A stretch of DNA of 64,000 bases, from positions 34,788 to 98,787 of the forward strand of contig NZ_JACHGJ010000012.1 in NCBI RefSeq assembly GCF_014207565.1. Direction: 5' to 3'. Source of the stretch: Spirochaeta isovalerica. GTDB taxonomy: Bacteria > Spirochaetota > Spirochaetia > DSM-2461. How positions within the stretch are numbered: position 1 is the stretch's first letter; each line of letters opens with the position of its first letter. Positions 60,875 to 64,000 of the stretch are shown piece by piece. The translations under genes were made by a program, and so were the position numbers. The notes beneath the pieces were generated by a model. That model was given only the letters and a program-made list of their open reading frames with translations. It searched no databases and was not told the origin of the DNA.

Positions 60875-62008
60875 TTGAATCGAACAAATGATTACGTTTT
60901 AGAACTTGAGCAAAATAGAATATTATCTATTGATATTCTTCGTGCTATTGTAATGATTTTAATGGTTTTGGACCACACTCGTAGTTCATGGAACGGTGGA
61001 ACTGGAATCGATCCGACAGATATTGTTAATACTTATCCAGCTTTATTTTTTACCAGATGGATAACACATTTTTGCGCTCCGATTTTCGTAATCCTGACAG
61101 GTATGTCAGCATTCATATCAAAGAAATATCATTCAAAATCAAACAAATTATGCTTCTCTTTACTTTTTAAAAGAGGTCTATTATTGATTCTTTTAGAATT
61201 AACAGTACTTTCTATTTTCTGGGGTGGTACTGTGCTTCAAGTGATTTGGGTAATTGGTGTTTCTATGATAATATTATCTATATTACAGTTTTTCCCATCC
61301 AGATTGGTCGGATTATTGGGTTTGTTAATAATAAGTTTTCATAACCTGATTCCAGAATTTCAATCTTCGGATCTTTTTTCAAATTTATTATTAAGTATTT
61401 TACATCAAAGCAGAGTAATTAAAATTTCTTCTCAATATGAAATCATGGTTTTATATCCTCTAATACCATGGATTGGAGTAATGGCTTTTGGATATAGTTT
61501 AGGTGAGATCTTTTTCTGGAAACAATCTTCCAGAGTAAAGTTTCTTAAAATAACAGGTTTAATATTTATTGCATTATTTATAATACTGAGAATATTCAAT
61601 ATCTACGGTAATCCAGTTCCGTTCCAGGTTCAGGACTCATTTGTTTTTACTATAATATCTTTTTTGAATTTAGAGAAATACCCACCATCGTTTTTATATT
61701 TACTGATGACAATCGGACCTATGTTTCTTATGCTTATTTTTTTAGAAAGATTCAAACCCCAAGAAAACAACCCATTTATAATTTTCGGCCGGACTCCATT
61801 ATTTTTCTACATTGTTCACTTGTTTTTGATCTTGTTCGTATCAGCTACTTTTCGTGATATTTTAGGTTATGACACGATTCACTTTAGCTTAAGTCTTATT
61901 TATACATATATTGTATGGGTTATAATGCTTGTTTTGCTTTATCCGATTAGTAAGTATTATTACAATTTGAAATTTATTAAGAAATTGAGATGGACGAAAT
62001 ATCTTTAA
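60875..62008 (+). CDS. DUF1624 (heparan-alpha-glucosaminide N-acetyltransferase-like) membrane acyltransferase
   Basis: 377 aa with about ten hydrophobic segments. The N-terminus has the DUF1624 signature: RILSIDILRAIVMILMVLDH (conserved Asp-His) and FFTRWITHFCAPIFVILTG. Transfers acyl groups across a membrane to a sugar or other acceptor; substrate unknown. The start is TTG at 60875; ATGs just upstream are in other frames and end quickly. AT-rich codon use, unlike the first 55 kb, consistent with horizontal acquisition. Confidence 0.82.
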   Translation: MNRTNDYVLELEQNRILSIDILRAIVMILMVLDHTRSSWNGGTGIDPTDIVNTYPALFFTRWITHFCAPIFVILTGMSAFISKKYHSKSNKLCFSLLFKRGLLLILLELTVLSIFWGGTVLQVIWVIGVSMIILSILQFFPSRLVGLLGLLIISFHNLIPEFQSSDLFSNLLLSILHQSRVIKISSQYEIMVLYPLIPWIGVMAFGYSLGEIFFWKQSSRVKFLKITGLIFIALFIILRIFNIYGNPVPFQVQDSFVFTIISFLNLEKYPPSFLYLLMTIGPMFLMLIFLERFKPQENNPFIIFGRTPLFFYIVHLFLILFVSATFRDILGYDTIHFSLSLIYTYIVWVIMLVLLYPISKYYYNLKFIKKLRWTKYL

Positions 62009-62115
62009 TTTTAAAAGAACCATTATTTGCCATATTTGAATGTGGGCGCCTTAAGTCTGTTGTTTTACAGACTTCTTCACCCTGTAAAAGAAGATCACCA
62101 ATTCGCAATAAACCA

Positions 62116-62664
62116 TTACATTTCTTTTGATGTATTTTTGCCATAGTATATATAACTGACATTTCCATATCGATTGTTTTTGATTATTCCTTCAAATGTA
62201 AAATCTCCGTAACCCAATTTTTGGGTAAAACTCATATGGGTGTTTTTTGATATTTTTAATGCTCTTTATTTTTTCAAAAGTATCCTCAAAAAGGTTAGTA
62301 TTCCCCAGAGTAGTACTACCTGTTTCATCATCACTACCTAGATATATTGTGAGACAGCCTTTACTTCTTAATATTTTTTCAAGTTCTATACAGAGTTGTC
62401 TTCCAATGCCCTTTAAGTGATGAGACTCACTAACAATTAATGGGTGTAATTCCCATGCAGTTAGTTGTATTGCGGTATGGCACCAACAAACCCAATTAAT
62501 TTATTATTTTCTATTGCGCCAATTACGACTTTCTCATCTTGAAGGCACGATATAATTTCTTCATCTGCAGAATCTGAATATGATTGAGGAAATGCCTTAC
62601 GAAGCAGTTCAGCAGCATCCTTGATGAAATGTTTATTTTCAATTGTTAATTGTCTAAAATACAT
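62116..62664 (-). pseudogene. AAC(6')-like GNAT acetyltransferase, frameshifted
   Basis: The first 67 codons (62664-62461) read as the N-terminus of an aminoglycoside 6'-N-acetyltransferase-like protein (AAELLRKAFPQSYSD, IGFVGAIPQY) and stop at TAA. One base is then missing; the next frame continues with the expected AWELHPLIV, HLKGIGRQLC, YLGSDDETGSTTLG and HPYEFYPKIG. A second shift (one extra base) near 62215 is needed to reach the end (YIYYGKN, stop at about 62116). Two lesions in an otherwise recognisable protein point to a decayed gene. The exact 3' end is less certain than the rest. Confidence 0.7.
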
Positions 62665-62840
62665 ATGTTAACTTCGAATGTTAGGTCCTCTTTTTCCCAT
62701 TCTCCATCCTACGAAGTGGGATTAATTATGTTCTGAATTTGGAAAATGTGAATTATTCTAATAAAACAATAATCCGTCTCGTACCCTATGGGTACTATTT
62801 TTTATTTGAACTTCTCTTCAAATTGATCAAAATTACTAAT

Positions 62841-63695
62841 ATGCTGAAGAAAAAAAATCCCTTTTTAAAATTATTATTGCTTTTGTCCCTATCCCCTCTA
62901 TTAATGAGTTGTCTGAACAAGGAGGAAAAAGCTATCCATCTTGCCCTCGAAAAACTTGAAATGGTTTTAGTGGAAAAGGGAGAGTTTGACATGGGTCGCA
63001 ATGGGGGGAGCAATAACGAAGGTCCTGAGCACAGGGTGAAAATCGAAAACTCATTTTATATTTCCGCTCATGAAATAACTTTTGAACTCTATGACCTGTA
63101 TGCTCAGGAGAAGAAAAAATCTCTTCCCAAAGACAATGGATGGGGCCGTGGTAAAATGCCGGTCATAAATATAACCTGGATGAATATGACCGCTTTCTGC
63201 AACTGGCTCAGTGAAAAAGCTGACTTGAATCCCTGCTACACTATGATGACATGTGATTTTTCTAAAAACGGATTCCGGCTTCCCACTGAAGCCGAATGGG
63301 AATTCGCAGCCCGGGGAGGAAATAATAGTCTGGGATATTTATTTTCTGGTGGAAATATCAGCAATGAAGTAGCTTGGACTTCGGAAAATACTGATAGAAA
63401 TATGGAAACGGGCCTGAAGAAACCAAATGAACTGGGTATTTACGATATGAGTGGAAATGTCTGGGAATTCTGTTTTGATTGGTATAAAGAAGCTTATTAT
63501 CAATCATCACCTATCGGATTTCCCATCGGTCCTGAAAAGAAAGAGATCGATACGACCTATGGAGGAGAAAAAGTCAGACGAGGTGGAAGTATAACATATG
63601 CTCCTGAATATGCCCGAACGACATTCCGCAGTGCTGAGAAAACAAATTATGGGGATTTCGGAATAGGATTTCGTATTGTCCGCAATGCTGAGTGA
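62841..63695 (+). CDS. SUMF1/formylglycine-generating-enzyme-like lipoprotein
   Basis: About 284 aa. Lipoprotein signal (FLKLLLLLSLSPLLMSC, lipobox LLMSC). The sulfatase-modifying-factor domain follows: LVEKGEFDMGRNGG, FYISAHEITFELYDLY, MPVINITWMNMTAFCNWLSE (split), GFRLPTEAEWEFAARGG, ELGIYDMSGNVWEFCFDWY, VRRGGSI and GFRIVRN. The active-site cysteine pair of true FGE is not evident, so it may be a binding or structural member. ATG 62841 is chosen; the frame back to 62739 has no signal peptide logic. Its stop abuts a transposase remnant. Confidence 0.82.
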   Translation: MLKKKNPFLKLLLLLSLSPLLMSCLNKEEKAIHLALEKLEMVLVEKGEFDMGRNGGSNNEGPEHRVKIENSFYISAHEITFELYDLYAQEKKKSLPKDNGWGRGKMPVINITWMNMTAFCNWLSEKADLNPCYTMMTCDFSKNGFRLPTEAEWEFAARGGNNSLGYLFSGGNISNEVAWTSENTDRNMETGLKKPNELGIYDMSGNVWEFCFDWYKEAYYQSSPIGFPIGPEKKEIDTTYGGEKVRRGGSITYAPEYARTTFRSAEKTNYGDFGIGFRIVRNAE

Positions 63696-63934
63696 CTCGC
63701 AAAAATCACATTAGAACGGTCCGTCATGAATGGCTTGATCTTGTGAACTTCGAATTAATTGAACATGCTCAAAAGCTTGCTACTGATTGGTTCTGGACAT
63801 ATAATAATAAACGTCCACATTCAGCAATAGGAGGCGTTCCACCAAGAATTAAAACACCGATTGCTAGGGCAAATCTACTAATGAAGCCCACTAAAAATGG
63901 GGGGGCGGAATGTGTCAACATAGATGAAGTATGA
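63692..63934 (+). mobile_element. IS3-family transposase remnant (C-terminal part of OrfB)
   Basis: Homology to the IS3 integrase core begins abruptly at RTVRHEWLDLVNFE (about 63713), 18 bp after the SUMF1 stop, and continues through WFWTYNNKRPHSAIGGVPPR to a stop at 63934. Everything upstream (DDE residues D and D, OrfA) is missing. About 80 codons remain, so it is not functional. No inverted repeat end was recognised in the last 66 bp. Confidence 0.8.
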
Positions 63935-64000
63935 TCTTTGAAATATTTATGCAGACTTCCTTTCTGATTTCTGTTTCAGTTCTATCCTGGTATCAGCAGT

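Noticed and set aside
61977..62168. 63-codon minus-strand ORF after the acyltransferase
   Set aside because: It overlaps both the acyltransferase end and the tail of the acetyltransferase pseudogene in another frame; nothing recognisable.
1..64000. tRNA, rRNA, riboswitch or CRISPR array
   Set aside because: Intergenic gaps were read on both strands and none showed cloverleaf, known aptamer cores or regularly spaced repeats; a covariance-model scan was not possible.

Overview
The window looks like the chromosome of an anaerobic, amino-acid- and sugar-fermenting bacterium, most likely a free-living spirochaete (Spirochaetota). This is inferred from family content: Stickland-type ornithine degradation, a Na+-pumping oxaloacetate decarboxylase, AdhE/Rex, several [FeFe]-hydrogenase homologues, an exported protein with an LWAGGQQ-type signal-peptide end, and PEGA and NADase-type glycan-binding proteins. 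No rRNA, tRNA or CRISPR array was seen. Genes are dense, with many 1-17 bp overlaps. DNA from about 56.9 kb onward is visibly AT-richer and looks like accessory DNA.

Layout. 1-4.3 kb (minus): ornithine degradation operon ord-ortA-ortB-oraS-oraE, with oraE running off the left edge. 4.5-8.9 kb (plus): two exported or unknown proteins, then carbamate kinase, a small-molecule kinase and alanine racemase. An almost identical 18-bp operator-like element sits at the ord and carbamate kinase promoters, suggesting that ornithine catabolism and carbamoyl-phosphate ATP recovery are co-regulated. 8.9-12.2 kb: ankyrin lipoprotein and a DUF898 membrane protein. 12.3-15.8 kb (minus): an overlapping operon of RsbW-like ATPase, [FeFe]-hydrogenase-like sensor, TrmB regulator and AEC transporter. 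16.1-17.6 kb: ilvC. 17.7-23.9 kb: a MocR regulator divergent from a cysteine/cystine cluster (PLP synthase, OsmC, cystine-type symporter, small membrane protein, exported tandem single-Cys thioredoxin-like protein). 24-34.3 kb: two M16 peptidases, and the Na+ pump split into oadGB and oadA, each preceded by a similar inverted repeat.

34.4-43.7 kb is the most interesting block: a GGDEF response regulator, then on the minus strand rex, adhE and a compact operon of NuoE-like ferredoxin, PAS-containing sensory-type [FeFe] hydrogenase, SpoIIE/PP2C phosphatase, second NuoE-like ferredoxin and a group B-like [FeFe] hydrogenase. Paired TATCGATA boxes with identical 6-bp spacing lie upstream of both rex and adhE. 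With the second sensor-type hydrogenase at 14-15 kb, the window holds three H-cluster proteins with three different proton-relay motifs, arranged around redox control of fermentation.

43.8-50.3 kb: PduO-type cobalamin adenosyltransferase (it could supply the coenzyme of OraE), FucU, MFS, KduI/IolB-type isomerase, TetR and GH3 glycosidase. 50.3-56.8 kb: DMT exporter, CsgG/PEGA protein, MFS, B12-type radical SAM protein, DUF2804. 56.9-64 kb: AT-rich accessory DNA with small membrane ORFs, a TIM-barrel epimerase, a PAS histidine kinase, a DUF1624 acyltransferase, a frameshifted AAC(6')-like acetyltransferase, a SUMF1 lipoprotein and an IS3-type transposase remnant.
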